Shown here one piece after another: positions 25,330 to 34,136 of a stretch of DNA of 64,000 nucleotides. The DNA comes from Arthrobacter sp. P2b (lineage in GTDB: Bacteria > Actinomycetota > Actinomycetes > Actinomycetales > Micrococcaceae). Both the position numbers and the translations under genes were made by a program. The notes beneath the pieces are model-generated. The model was not told the origin of the DNA. It saw only the letters and a program-made list of their open reading frames with translations, and did no database searches. Positions within the stretch are counted from its first letter, which is position 1. Every line of letters begins with the position of its first letter. The stretch lies in assembly GCF_900168295.1 (NCBI RefSeq), contig NZ_FVZL01000001.1, positions 644,134-708,133 on the forward strand, read 5' to 3'.

Positions 25330-26535
25330 TCACTGCGGCGGCCGGGGACGAACCGCCACAGCCGGGTGGTCCCAGCGCATCACGAAATCTGCCTGGCGGA
25401 GCGCAGCGGAGCTGCCGAGCAGTCCCATGGCCCGCAGCATTCCATTCCGAAGCACTTGCCCGGCCGGGTTCCGCATCGTGGCGAACCGGGCGACCTGCGA
25501 GGACCGGCGAACGATGAGTGAGGTCCTCGGCATCCGGGCTGCCGTGTAGTCCGCCAGTCCTTGCGGGACGCTGCCGGACCTGTCGAGGACGTACGCGAGG
25601 GTGACGGCGTCCTCAATGGCCTGGCAGGCCCCCTGGCCCAGGTTCGGAGCCATGGCGTGCGCTGCATCGCCCAGAATTGCTGCCCTGCCACGATGGAAGG
25701 CCGGCAGCGGTACCTGCATTGAGTGGATGTCGGCGCGCAGGACCGCCTCTTCATCGATCCGCCTGATGACTTCCGGAACAGGGGGGCGCAGGCCGCCAAA
25801 CCGGCGCACCAGTTCGGCCTTCTCCTCGGCCCCGGTCCGCCGCGGCATCGGTTTATCCGCCGCCGCCTCGGCAAAGACGTACAGCCGCCCGTCCTTCATC
25901 GGCAGCATGCCGAACTCTCCGCCGCGGCTCCACGTGGTGCCCACCTGGTAGTCGATGCCGGCCGAAGGCACCAGCGCCTGCCAGGCCGTTAGTCCGGCAA
26001 ACACCGGTCCGGGACACCCGGGAAAGAGCGCTGCCCTGGCTGCCGAGTGGATGCCATCCGCCGCGACCAGCACGTCGCCGCGCAGCACTTCCCCTGTTTC
26101 AAGGGTGACCTCACCGGTGGCTGCATCCAGGCCGGCAACAGGTGTCCCGAGTCGCAGCGAGCCAGGCGGAAGGTTGGCGGCCAGCATCTCCACGAGCTCG
26201 GCGCGGCGCAGCACCACTGCCGGATGGCCGTACCGCTCCTCGGCCAGGGAGGCGTCGTTGCGGGACAACCAGCCGCCCCGCGCGGTCCGGATGCCGCTCT
26301 CGCCCTGCAAGGTGGCAAGGGAATGGATCTGTTCCACGATGCCGCCGGGGATGGTGTCAAGGGCCCGCTGCGCGTTCGGGGCCATGATCAGGGCGTACCC
26401 CACGGGCCAGAGGGCCGCCGTCCGCTCCAGGACCTGGACGTCCCAGCCCTTGCCGGCAAACGCGAGCCCGGCAGTGAGCCCGCCGATGCCCGCGCCGATA
26501 ACTATCGCCCGGCGCTTCGCTGTACCTGTCATCAT
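25330..26535 (-). CDS. FAD-dependent aromatic-type monooxygenase
   Basis: A 401-residue flavoprotein of the PHBH-type group A monooxygenases. The Rossmann motif GAGIGGLTAGLAFAGKGWDV is near the N-terminus, the DG motif is in VLVAADGIHSAAR, and the GD motif is in ILGDAAHAMAPNLGQGACQ, so all three FAD/NAD(P)H signatures are intact. It would hydroxylate a small, probably aromatic, compound with NAD(P)H and oxygen. No partner pathway gene is next to it. The start is taken at the first of two ATG codons (26535) behind ACAGGGCGG; GTG 26553 is possible. Confidence 0.88.
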   Translation of the reverse strand: MMTGTAKRRAIVIGAGIGGLTAGLAFAGKGWDVQVLERTAALWPVGYALIMAPNAQRALDTIPGGIVEQIHSLATLQGESGIRTARGGWLSRNDASLAEERYGHPAVVLRRAELVEMLAANLPPGSLRLGTPVAGLDAATGEVTLETGEVLRGDVLVAADGIHSAARAALFPGCPGPVFAGLTAWQALVPSAGIDYQVGTTWSRGGEFGMLPMKDGRLYVFAEAAADKPMPRRTGAEEKAELVRRFGGLRPPVPEVIRRIDEEAVLRADIHSMQVPLPAFHRGRAAILGDAAHAMAPNLGQGACQAIEDAVTLAYVLDRSGSVPQGLADYTAARMPRTSLIVRRSSQVARFATMRNPAGQVLRNGMLRAMGLLGSSAALRQADFVMRWDHPAVAVRPRPPQ

Positions 26536-26634
26536 CCGCCCTGTCCGCGGCACGGCACCAGCATCCGTCCTCCCCCATCATGCTCCCGGGCACAGTGCAT
26601 GAGAAGAGTCACTGCCGGGAGGATGGGCGGCAAG

Positions 26635-26674
26635 AAAAAATCCCCGTTCCTCATGGCTGAGGAACGGGGATTTT
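26635..26674 (-). terminator. Terminator of the first tRNA-Asn gene
   Basis: AAAATCCCCGTTCCTCA (26637-26653) pairs perfectly with TGAGGAACGGGGATTTT (26658-26674) over the 4-base loop TGGC. On the minus strand it ends in a run of T. It lies 8 bases after the tRNA. Confidence 0.88.
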
Positions 26675-26682
26675 CCGGCTGG

Positions 26683-26755
26683 CTCCTCCTGCTGGACTTG
26701 AACCAGCAACCCTTCGATTAACAGTCGAATGCTCTGCCAATTGAGCTAAGGAGGA
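26683..26755 (-). tRNA. tRNA-Asn(GTT), copy 1
   Basis: 73 bases: acceptor TCCTCCT/AGGAGGA, D arm GCTC-AATTGGCA-GAGC, anticodon stem and loop TTCGA-CTGTTAA-TCGAA with anticodon GTT, and T arm GCTGG-TTCAAGT-CCAGC. The discriminator is G and is followed by CCA in the DNA, unlike copy 2. Confidence 0.96.
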
Positions 26756-26769
26756 ATGAAGCAGGTATG

Positions 26770-26780
26770 ACATTAGCAAA
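26770..26780 (-). promoter_or_regulatory. Extended -10 of tRNA-Asn copy 1
   Basis: The minus strand reads TTTGCTAATGT, with the hexamer TAATGT 14 bases before the tRNA 5' end. A TTCACA-like -35 lies 18 bases further upstream. Confidence 0.55.
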
Positions 26781-26838
26781 GGATTCCGGCGAATGTGAAA
26801 TCGGCGGATTTGCGGGACGGATTGCCGTTCGCGGGGAT

Positions 26839-26874
26839 AAAAAAATCCCCGTTCCGGAGGCCGGAACGGGGATT
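26839..26874 (-). terminator. Terminator of the second tRNA-Asn gene
   Basis: AATCCCCGTTCCGG (26844-26857) pairs with CCGGAACGGGGATT (26861-26874) over 3 bases, followed on the minus strand by a run of seven T. The stem core is identical to that of the copy 1 terminator. Confidence 0.88.
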
Positions 26875-26879
26875 GTGCG

Positions 26880-26952
26880 CTCCTCCTGCTGGACTTGAAC
26901 CAGCAACCCTTCGATTAACAGTCGAATGCTCTGCCAATTGAGCTAAGGAGGA
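26880..26952 (-). tRNA. tRNA-Asn(GTT), copy 2
   Basis: Identical over all 73 bases to the copy at 26683-26755, with anticodon GTT. The 3' end is not followed by CCA (GCGC instead), so CCA must be added by enzyme. The two copies are 197 bases apart and each has its own promoter and terminator. Confidence 0.96.
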
Positions 26953-26966
26953 ATGAAGCGGGTATT

Positions 26967-26977
26967 AGCCTAGCAAA
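26967..26977 (-). promoter_or_regulatory. Extended -10 of tRNA-Asn copy 2
   Basis: The minus strand reads TTTGCTAGGCT, with TAGGCT 14 bases before the tRNA 5' end. A TTCATT-like -35 lies 18 bases upstream, the same geometry as copy 1. Confidence 0.55.
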
Positions 26978-27028
26978 CACCTGCCCCGGAAATGAAATCG
27001 GGGCCTGCCGAGGGGCCGGACACGGGGG

Positions 27029-28945
27029 CTACGCCTCCGCCCGCAGTGCGCGGCGTTCCATCTCCAGCATCATCAGCTCACGGTTGAGCCGCTGGTAGGT
27101 TTCCGGGTCCGCCGCAGGGTCCAGCCGCTGCAGCTGCCCCATCTTGTCCGCCTTGACCCTGGTGATCTGCAGCTCGAAGAGCCGGGAGAGGATGTCCCGG
27201 CAGTACTTCTGCACCGCCTCCTCCGTGCTTGCCGGCAGCGGCACCACCGCGAGCTCGGACACCAGCGGCCGCAGGGGCTCGGGAACCTCGTGCATCACGT
27301 GCTCCACCCACCGCACCGGATCGTTCACCAGGCCCGCGCCGGTGGCGCGCATGGCATCGTGGACGGCCTGGAACGCCGGCGTGGCGAACCGGGCAGCGGC
27401 AAACCGCTCCCAGACCCCGCCGCCCAGCAGTGCGGGCTCCTGGAGGGCCACTTCGAGCGCCTGGCGCTCCATGGAGGCGACAGGGTCCCGCGGGTCGGGC
27501 CGGTGGAAGGAAGGAACAGCGCCCGACGCCGGCCCTGCGGCAACGCCTGGCCCGCCGGCTTGGGCGGCCGGAGCGGACGTCCGGGGAGCGGCGGCAGGAG
27601 CCCCTCCCTGGTCACCGCGTTTTACGGCGGCGTTGACGAGCCTCAGCACCTCGTTGGGGTCCGGCATCCCCAGCCAGCCTGTGAGCTCCTGGCAGTAGCC
27701 CGTCCGGGTGGAAGCGTCACGGATGCCCGCCACCACCGGTACCGAGGCTTTCAGGCCCTGCACCCGCCCTTCCACGGTGTCCAGGTTGAACTGTTTCAGG
27801 GTGGTGCGGATGGCGAATTCGAACAGGGGCCGGCGGGACTGCACCAGGGCATGAACGGCTTCGTCGCCCCTGCTTTGGCGCAGGTCGCAGGGATCGGCAC
27901 CTGTGGGTTCCACCGCCACGTACGTCTGCGCGGTGAAGCGCTGGTCTTCCTCGAAGGCCCGCAGCGCGGCCTTCTGGCCGGCGGCGTCGCCGTCGAAAGT
28001 GAACACCACCTCTCCCCCGGTGCCGTCGTCGGAGAGCAGCCGCCGGGCAATCTTGATGTGCTCGGTGCCGAACGCGGTGCCGCAGGTGGCCACCGCCGTC
28101 GTGATTCCTGCCAGGTGGCACGCCATCACGTCGGTGTAGCCCTCCACCACCACCAGCTGGCGGTCCTTGGCTATGCTGCGCTTGGCGAGGTCAATGCCGT
28201 AGAGGACCTGGGATTTTTTGTACAGGGCGGTCTCGGGGGTGTTGAGGTACTTGGGCCCCTGGTCGTCCTCGTAGAGCTTGCGGGCGCCAAAGCCGATGGT
28301 GTCCCCGGCGATGTCCTTGATGGGCCAGATGAGGCGGCCGCGGAAGCGGTCGTAGATGCCGCGGTTGCCCTCGGAGAACATGCCAGTGAGCTTCAGCTCG
28401 GCGTCGGTGAAGCCGCGGCCGCGGAGGTGCTTGAGGAGGGCGTCCCAGCCCTGGGGAGCGTAGCCGCAGCCGAAGTGTTCCGCTGCCGCCCGGTCGAAGC
28501 CGCGGCCGTGCAGGAAGGTCCGTGCCTCCGCCGCGCCCGGCGTCAGCAGCTGGGCGCGGAAGAATTCGTCCGCGATTTTGTGGGCGTCCAGCAGCCGCTG
28601 CCGGCGCCCCACCTCCTCGCGGTTGGGGCCGGTGCCGCCGTCCTCGTACCGGAGCTCGTAACCGATGCGTGCGGCAAGTTTCTCCACGGCCTCCTGGAAG
28701 GAGCTGTGGTCCTGCTTCTGGACGAAGGCAATGACGTCGCCGTCCTCACCGCAGCCAAAGCAGTGGTAACGGCCTACCTGCGGGCGGACGGTGAAGGACG
28801 GCGAGCGCTCGTCGTGGAACGGGCACAGGCCCTTGAAGGTCCCCAGCCCGGCACCCTTGAGCGTGACATAGCCGTCAACCACTTCCTTGATGTCCGTGCG
28901 CTGGCGTACTTCGTCAATATCTTCGCGTTTGATCAGCCCAGCCAC
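27029..28945 (-). CDS. dnaG: DNA primase
   Basis: A 638-residue primase that makes the RNA primers for replication. The N-terminal zinc finger has Cys41, His44, Cys62 and Cys65. The catalytic core follows, with the Toprim elements VVEGYTDVMA and FDGDAAGQKAAL. A Pro/Ala-rich linker near 455-500 leads to the C-terminal helicase-binding domain. The GTG start has TAGGAT ending 6 bases upstream and no ribosome site, so the mRNA is probably leaderless. It follows dgt on the same strand. Confidence 0.97.
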   Translation of the reverse strand: MAGLIKREDIDEVRQRTDIKEVVDGYVTLKGAGLGTFKGLCPFHDERSPSFTVRPQVGRYHCFGCGEDGDVIAFVQKQDHSSFQEAVEKLAARIGYELRYEDGGTGPNREEVGRRQRLLDAHKIADEFFRAQLLTPGAAEARTFLHGRGFDRAAAEHFGCGYAPQGWDALLKHLRGRGFTDAELKLTGMFSEGNRGIYDRFRGRLIWPIKDIAGDTIGFGARKLYEDDQGPKYLNTPETALYKKSQVLYGIDLAKRSIAKDRQLVVVEGYTDVMACHLAGITTAVATCGTAFGTEHIKIARRLLSDDGTGGEVVFTFDGDAAGQKAALRAFEEDQRFTAQTYVAVEPTGADPCDLRQSRGDEAVHALVQSRRPLFEFAIRTTLKQFNLDTVEGRVQGLKASVPVVAGIRDASTRTGYCQELTGWLGMPDPNEVLRLVNAAVKRGDQGGAPAAAPRTSAPAAQAGGPGVAAGPASGAVPSFHRPDPRDPVASMERQALEVALQEPALLGGGVWERFAAARFATPAFQAVHDAMRATGAGLVNDPVRWVEHVMHEVPEPLRPLVSELAVVPLPASTEEAVQKYCRDILSRLFELQITRVKADKMGQLQRLDPAADPETYQRLNRELMMLEMERRALRAEA

Positions 28946-29012
28946 AGAGCAATCCTAATGCGGGGGTACGACGGCGGAAGCCGCCTTATGGCGTTCCTCA
29001 CCACAGTGCACA

Positions 29013-30302
29013 TCACCACAGCGACGGCAGGCTCCCCACCAGGCGCTCGTACAAGGCCAGGGCGGAACCGTCCGTGAGGGAGGCCACCTGGTCGATCACC
29101 ACACGCAGCCGGGCGCCGTCGTCGGGGGCGTCCCGCCAGTCGGCAGCGAACATGGGCTCCAAGTGCCGGTCACCTGTGGCGCTCAGGGCGGTCACCAGGG
29201 CGTGGAGCACCTCGCGCTGGCGTTCATAAATGGGCTGCCGGTGCTCGGTGGTCATCACGAACGTGGTGGCCAGGCCCTTCATGACGGCGATTTCCATCAC
29301 CGTTTCATCCGGGACCATGAGTTCGGCGTTGTAGCGCGTGAGCCGGCCGGGACCGTAGACAGCACGGGTGGTTTCGAGCGCGCTTTGGCAGAACCGGCCG
29401 ATCAGCTGGCTGGTCATGTTCTTCAGGGCGGCCATGGATTTGCGGCTGCCGTCCGCCTCCCGAACCCACACATCGGTGGCTTCCAGACGGGCCAAGGCGG
29501 CGTCAATGGCGGCGGGGTCGTTGTGCGGCAGGTACCACTGCTTGGCGTAGCCCACCACGCGGGCGCGGTGGTCAGGGTTGTCCATCCAGCGGAGCTGGAA
29601 GTGCCCGGCGACGATCGCGTCCTCCACGTCGTGGACCGAGTACGAAATGTCGTCCGCGAGGTCCATCACCTGGGCTTCCAGGCAGGACCGGCGCTCGGGG
29701 GCGCCCTGCCGGATCCAGGTGAAGATGGGCAGGTCATCCTCGTAGGCGCCGAACTTGCTGGTCCGCTGGCCGTGGATGACCGGGGCCTCCAGTGCGGACC
29801 ATGGGTATTTGGCCGCCGCGTCCAGGCTCGCCCGGGTGAGGTTCAGCCCGGCGGGCAGGCCATCCGCCGTCAGCACCTTGGGCTCCAGGCGGGTCAGCAG
29901 CCGCAGGGTCTGGGCGTTGCCCTCGAAGCCGCCGATGGCGTGCGCCACCTCGTTCAGCGCTGACTCCCCGTTGTGGCCGAAGGGCGGGTGCCCGAGGTCG
30001 TGGCTCAGGCAGGCGGTGTCCACCACATCAGGGTCGCAGCCCAGGGCGCGGCCGAGTTCGCGGCCCACCTGCGCCACCTCCAGGCTGTGGGTCAGCCGGG
30101 TCCGGACGAAGTCGTCGGTGTCCGGGGCCACCACCTGGGTTTTGGCACCCAGCCGGCGCAGGGCGGAAGAATGCAGGACGCGGGCGCGGTCCCGCTCAAA
30201 ATCGGAGCGGTACGTGCTTTTCGGCGGCTCCTCCACCCAGCGGGCGGAATCGTCGGCATCGTAGCCGGGCAGCACCGGCGCGGCCGTGCGGGCCTCAGCC
30301 AC
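29013..30302 (-). CDS. dgt: Deoxyguanosinetriphosphate triphosphohydrolase-like protein
   Basis: A 429-residue HD-domain enzyme. The metal ligands are in RLTHSLEVAQ (His) and DTACLSHDLGHPPFGHNGE (HD pair). YSVHDVEDAIVAGH also matches the dNTPase family. It would release triphosphate from dNTPs and so affect the dNTP pool. The GTG start overlaps the 3' end of dusB by 8 bases, which suggests translational coupling, and dnaG follows 67 bases downstream. Confidence 0.93.
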   Translation of the reverse strand: MAEARTAAPVLPGYDADDSARWVEEPPKSTYRSDFERDRARVLHSSALRRLGAKTQVVAPDTDDFVRTRLTHSLEVAQVGRELGRALGCDPDVVDTACLSHDLGHPPFGHNGESALNEVAHAIGGFEGNAQTLRLLTRLEPKVLTADGLPAGLNLTRASLDAAAKYPWSALEAPVIHGQRTSKFGAYEDDLPIFTWIRQGAPERRSCLEAQVMDLADDISYSVHDVEDAIVAGHFQLRWMDNPDHRARVVGYAKQWYLPHNDPAAIDAALARLEATDVWVREADGSRKSMAALKNMTSQLIGRFCQSALETTRAVYGPGRLTRYNAELMVPDETVMEIAVMKGLATTFVMTTEHRQPIYERQREVLHALVTALSATGDRHLEPMFAADWRDAPDDGARLRVVIDQVASLTDGSALALYERLVGSLPSLW

Positions 30303-31476
30303 CGGAGACGTCCAGCTCTGCTGCCGAGATGTCCCTGGACTGGTCGTCGTTCAGGGCACGGGACTCCAGCCAGTCCTTGGGCAGGGCGGGCTTCTTGGGT
30401 GATCCGGCACGGCCGCGCGGGCCCTCCGCGTCACCGCCCGGGTACGGCGAGTCAAGGTCCAGTTCGGCCAGGGTATCGCGCAGCACCTCGAGGCTGGTCA
30501 CCAGCGCCAGCCGGGTGCGCAGCTCTCCGCCCACCACGTAGCCCTTGAAGTACCAGGCGATGTGCTTGCGGATCTCGCGGAGCGCCTTGCCTTCGTCGCC
30601 GAAGGTCTCCACCATCAGCTCGGCATGGCGGTAGACGCCCTCGGCCACCTGGCGCAGGTTGGGCCGGAAGCGGGTGTCGCTGCCTTCGAACGCCGCCTGC
30701 AGATCGCCGAACAGCCACGGCCGGCCCTGGCAGCCTCGGCCCACCACCACGCCGTCCACCCCGGTTTCGCGGACCATCCGGACGGCGTCCTCCGCCGACC
30801 AGATGTCGCCGTTGCCCAGCACCGGGATATCCGGGAGGGCTTCACGGAGCCGCGCGATGGCGGACCAGTCCGCCTGGCCCGAGTAGAACTGGGCGGCGGT
30901 GCGGCCGTGAAGCGCGACGGCGGCCACGCCGGAATCGCGGGCGATGCGGCCGGCGTCGAGGTACGTCAGGTGGTCCTCGTCAATGCCCTTGCGCATCTTG
31001 ATGGTCAGCGGGATGTTGCCCCGGGAGGCTTCCTTCACGGCAGTCTGGACGATGGACGTGAAGAGGTCGATCTTCCAGGGCAGGGCGGATCCGCCGCCGC
31101 GCCGGGTGACCTTGGGGACGGGGCAGCCGAAGTTCAGGTCGATGTGGTCCGCCCTGTCCTCCTCCACAAGCATCCGCACTGCCTGGCCCACCGTCACCGG
31201 ATCCACGCCGTACAGCTGGACGGACCGGACCTTCTCGTCGTCGTCGTGGGAAATGATCCGGAGGGATTCGGGGGTCCGCTCCACCAACGCGCGGGAGGTA
31301 ACCATCTCCGCCACGTACATGCCGCCGCCGTATTCACGGCAGAGCCTGCGGAAGGCAGAGTTGGTGATCCCGGCCATGGGTGCCAGGATCACCGGCGTGT
31401 CCACGGTGATGGGACCCAGCTTCAGGGGCGGGAGTTCCAGCTTGGGAGCGGGAGTAGTTGCTGCAACAGTCACCAT
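30295..31476 (-). CDS. dusB: tRNA-dihydrouridine synthase
   Basis: A 393-residue FMN enzyme that reduces uridine to dihydrouridine in the D loop of tRNAs. The TIM-barrel start reads PVILAPMAGITNSAFRRLCR, the catalytic Cys is in LNFGCPVPKVTRRGGGSAL, and the FMN phosphate site is in LGNGDIWSAEDA and VVVGRGCQGRPWLF. The actinobacterial DusB-like group has a C-terminal extension, as seen here. It starts the dusB-dgt-dnaG unit. Confidence 0.94.
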   Translation of the reverse strand: MVTVAATTPAPKLELPPLKLGPITVDTPVILAPMAGITNSAFRRLCREYGGGMYVAEMVTSRALVERTPESLRIISHDDDEKVRSVQLYGVDPVTVGQAVRMLVEEDRADHIDLNFGCPVPKVTRRGGGSALPWKIDLFTSIVQTAVKEASRGNIPLTIKMRKGIDEDHLTYLDAGRIARDSGVAAVALHGRTAAQFYSGQADWSAIARLREALPDIPVLGNGDIWSAEDAVRMVRETGVDGVVVGRGCQGRPWLFGDLQAAFEGSDTRFRPNLRQVAEGVYRHAELMVETFGDEGKALREIRKHIAWYFKGYVVGGELRTRLALVTSLEVLRDTLAELDLDSPYPGGDAEGPRGRAGSPKKPALPKDWLESRALNDDQSRDISAAELDVSGG

Positions 31477-31576
31477 TCCATTGTTGCAAAGCCGGACAAA
31501 TCGGATGGCCCGTCAAGGATCGCCTCCACCGGCCGGGTTAGCGGCGGCCCGGTCAGGGGGCTGGAGAGCGTCCGTC

Positions 31577-31656
31577 CGGTCGGCGGCATTCTCGGTCGGC
31601 GGCGTTCGCGGTCAGTGGCGTTCGCGGTCAGGGGCGTTCCCGGTCGGCGGCGGCCC
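31577..31656. repeat. Five imperfect 16-base tandem repeats at the yibE/F 3' end
   Basis: Units at 31577, 31593, 31609, 31625 and 31641 follow CGGTCGGCGGCGTTCG with one to four changes each. The YibE/F stop codon (31628-31630) lies inside the fourth unit, so the last residues (AAADRERP) are coded by the repeat. Confidence 0.75.
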
Positions 31657-33211
31657 GGCGGCCGCGGCGGGTAAGCGGCGCGCCCTCCTGACCATCAGCC
31701 GAGTCCAGACGTTGAGCGGCACCCGGTCCTTCGCCGGCGCCGGCGCCTGCGGCGGCGCCTGGTTGTGCGGCAACGCGCCGGGCCCGTCCTTCCAACGCCG
31801 CGGCTGCGAGCGCACCGGTGTCCGCGACATCGTCCAGGTTGTGGCCGGTGCCGGCATCGCGTGCACTGGCCCCGCGTGGCTGGGATCCGCCTGCCACGGC
31901 CACGGCAGGGGCTTCGGCGGCGGCCGCACCGGCGTTGATGCCGGTCGCCTTGACCACCAGGACCGCGATGAGGGTGGTCACCGGGATGGCCAGGACCAGC
32001 CCGATGGAGCCGACGAGCGTCCTGATGACTTCTTCCGAGAGCTCTGCGCTGGTCAGCGTCTCCCCCAGCGGCCGGTCGTAGAGCATCACGATGATGAGGA
32101 TGGGCAGCGCCGCACCGGCGTACGCGAAGGCAATGGTGTAGACCGTGGAGGCGATGTGGTCGCGGCCAATCCGCATGGCGGAGGTGAACAGCTTCCGCGC
32201 GCTGCTGCCCGGGGCCAGTTCGTACAGTTCCCACACGGCGGAGGACTGGGTGATGGTGACGTCGTTCAGGACGCCCAGGCCGGAGATGATGAGCCCGCAC
32301 AGGATCACGCCGGAGATGGAGATGTTGGCTGAGGTGTTGACCAGGGTGGTGGCGTCGTGGTTGCCCACGCCCGCGAGGTTGGCCGCATTCGTGGCCCAGG
32401 CGGCCAGGAGCGCCGTAATGCCCAGGCCGAAGATGGTGCCCAGCAGCGCGGTGGAGGTCCGGGCCGAGAATCCGTGGGCGAAGTACAGGACCCCGATCAT
32501 GATCACGGTGGACCCCACCAGCGCCAGCAGCAGGGGCGGCTTCCCTTCCACGAGGCCCGGAAGCATGAAGCTGGCCAGCACGAAGTAGGCGCCGACCAGC
32601 CCGACGAGCGCGCGGAAGCCCCGCCACCGCGCCACGGCGATGACCACGGCTGCGTACAGCAGGGCCAGCAGCACGATGGGCAGGGTCCGCACAAAGTCCA
32701 CGAAGATGTAGGCGGGCGAACCCTGCGAGGCCGAGGCGCCCTGGGCATTGGACAGGTTCAGGTAGCGGATCTGGTCCCCGGGCTTGACGCCGTGGGACTT
32801 GGCGACGTCCGGGTTGATGACCACTTTGACGGGGCTGCCGCCCTTGTCCGGTTCAGTGAAGGCGAAGGTGCAGTCCGATCCCTGCTGGCCCGGGCTTTGG
32901 GTTGGCGCCTGCCCGTCCTGAGCCTGGGGCGTTTGGTTCTGCTGGCCGGCCCCCTGCATGCAGTTTTCCGTTACCACGCTTTGGATGGTGCCCGTATCGA
33001 AGGTCACGCCAGGGGCAGCCGAGTACGGGTTGGCCAGCGAGATGCCTTCCTTGCTTCCGGAGGGCCAGAGCATGGCCATCCCGGCCAGGGTCAGCAGGGT
33101 GATGGGAATGAGCACCGCTGCCAGGATCCGGTTGGCCTTCCTCCGGGCAGCCATCGCCTGCGGCGTCGGCTCCGAATGACCTGTAGAAGCGTGGGAATGG
33201 CCGGCGCCCAT
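31628..33211 (-). CDS. YibE/F family membrane protein
   Basis: A 527-residue multi-pass protein. A His-containing N-terminal tail (GHSHASTGHSE) precedes the first helix. Then comes an exported domain with two cysteines and a Gln-rich loop (about residues 55-150), then seven to eight helices with the family stretches GVILCGLIISGLGVLNDVTI and MRIGRDHIASTVYTIAFAYA. The C-terminal 90 residues are charged, Ala/Arg/Gly-rich and probably disordered; the end is coded by a tandem repeat. Transport of a small solute is supposed for the family but is not established. Confidence 0.87.
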   Translation of the reverse strand: MGAGHSHASTGHSEPTPQAMAARRKANRILAAVLIPITLLTLAGMAMLWPSGSKEGISLANPYSAAPGVTFDTGTIQSVVTENCMQGAGQQNQTPQAQDGQAPTQSPGQQGSDCTFAFTEPDKGGSPVKVVINPDVAKSHGVKPGDQIRYLNLSNAQGASASQGSPAYIFVDFVRTLPIVLLALLYAAVVIAVARWRGFRALVGLVGAYFVLASFMLPGLVEGKPPLLLALVGSTVIMIGVLYFAHGFSARTSTALLGTIFGLGITALLAAWATNAANLAGVGNHDATTLVNTSANISISGVILCGLIISGLGVLNDVTITQSSAVWELYELAPGSSARKLFTSAMRIGRDHIASTVYTIAFAYAGAALPILIIVMLYDRPLGETLTSAELSEEVIRTLVGSIGLVLAIPVTTLIAVLVVKATGINAGAAAAEAPAVAVAGGSQPRGASARDAGTGHNLDDVADTGALAAAALEGRARRVAAQPGAAAGAGAGEGPGAAQRLDSADGQEGAPLTRRGRRAAADRERP

Positions 33212-33265
33212 CAGCAGTGAAACCTCATACGTTGAACTCTACGTCCGGCACCGTAGGGTTGATAA

Positions 33266-34048
33266 ATGGATCATTGGGAGGTACCAGGCGTGACCAACCG
33301 AAGCGCTGAAGACAGCAGCAAACTGCCCTCCGGCGGCGTCCCCCCGGCACCCGGCCACCAGGCCGTGCTGAGTGTGCTCGAGGCCTCCGGTCCCACCAGG
33401 GGCGTGGCACTGGTGCTCCACGGCGGCAAGTCCCACAGCCGCGAACCGGTGGAAGCCCTGCACCTGAGCCCGGCCCGTATGGTGCCCTTCGCGAGGCACC
33501 TGCACCGCGCCGGGCGGAAACATGGGCTGGCGGTCTGGTCGCTGCGCAACAGCGTCCGCGGGTGGAACGGGCCGGACATGTCCCCGGTGCAGGACGCCCG
33601 GTGGGCGCTGCGGCAGATCGAAGAGCAGCATCCCGGCGTACCCGTATTCCTGGTGGGCCACTCCATGGGCGGGCTGACGGCTGTTTGCGCCGCCGGCCAT
33701 CCCCAGGTGGAAGCGGTGGTGGCGCTGGCTCCCTGGCTCAGCCCGCAGACGCCAACCTCAGGTGTCGCCGGCAGGAAGGTCCTGATCGTGCACGGGACCC
33801 TGGACCGGTGGACCAGCCCGTCCCAGTCGCTGGCGTTCGCGCGGCGGGGCTCAGAGGCAGCGGCCAGCATGCAGTACGTGGCGTTGAAAGGGGCTGGCCA
33901 CTTCATGCTCCGCAAGGTCCGTTTGTGGCAGATCCTGGCCACCGGGTTCGTCATCAAGGCGTTCAGCGAAAGCACGGGCGCCACTGTCCGGCCGCCCCGC
34001 GCCTTCGGGCAACTCCTGCCGGAATCGTCCGTCCAGGTGACCCTGTGA
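33266..34048 (+). CDS. Alpha/beta hydrolase (serine hydrolase)
   Basis: About 260 residues with an alpha/beta-hydrolase fold. The nucleophile elbow is GHSMGGLTAVCAAG (Ser), the acid is probably the Asp in GTLDRWTSPSQ, and the base is His in KGAGHFMLRK, so the triad is complete. The substrate cannot be told. The start is uncertain. ATG 33266 follows TAGGGT by 6 bases, as on a leaderless mRNA, whereas GTG 33290 has a good GGGAGG ribosome site. It is divergent from YibE/F. Confidence 0.82.
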   Translation: MDHWEVPGVTNRSAEDSSKLPSGGVPPAPGHQAVLSVLEASGPTRGVALVLHGGKSHSREPVEALHLSPARMVPFARHLHRAGRKHGLAVWSLRNSVRGWNGPDMSPVQDARWALRQIEEQHPGVPVFLVGHSMGGLTAVCAAGHPQVEAVVALAPWLSPQTPTSGVAGRKVLIVHGTLDRWTSPSQSLAFARRGSEAAASMQYVALKGAGHFMLRKVRLWQILATGFVIKAFSESTGATVRPPRAFGQLLPESSVQVTL

Positions 34049-34136
34049 GCCGTTTACCCGGAACGCCTTCCTGGCGACTCTTTATTGGCCCCAGACGGGC
34101 CTGAAACCCGGATTCCCCGAACAGCTGGAGACATGC

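Noticed and set aside
26683..26952. tRNA-Asn pair as an integrated element bounded by attL/attR
   Set aside because: Only 197 bases separate the copies, both are complete with their own promoters and terminators, and there is no integrase or cargo.
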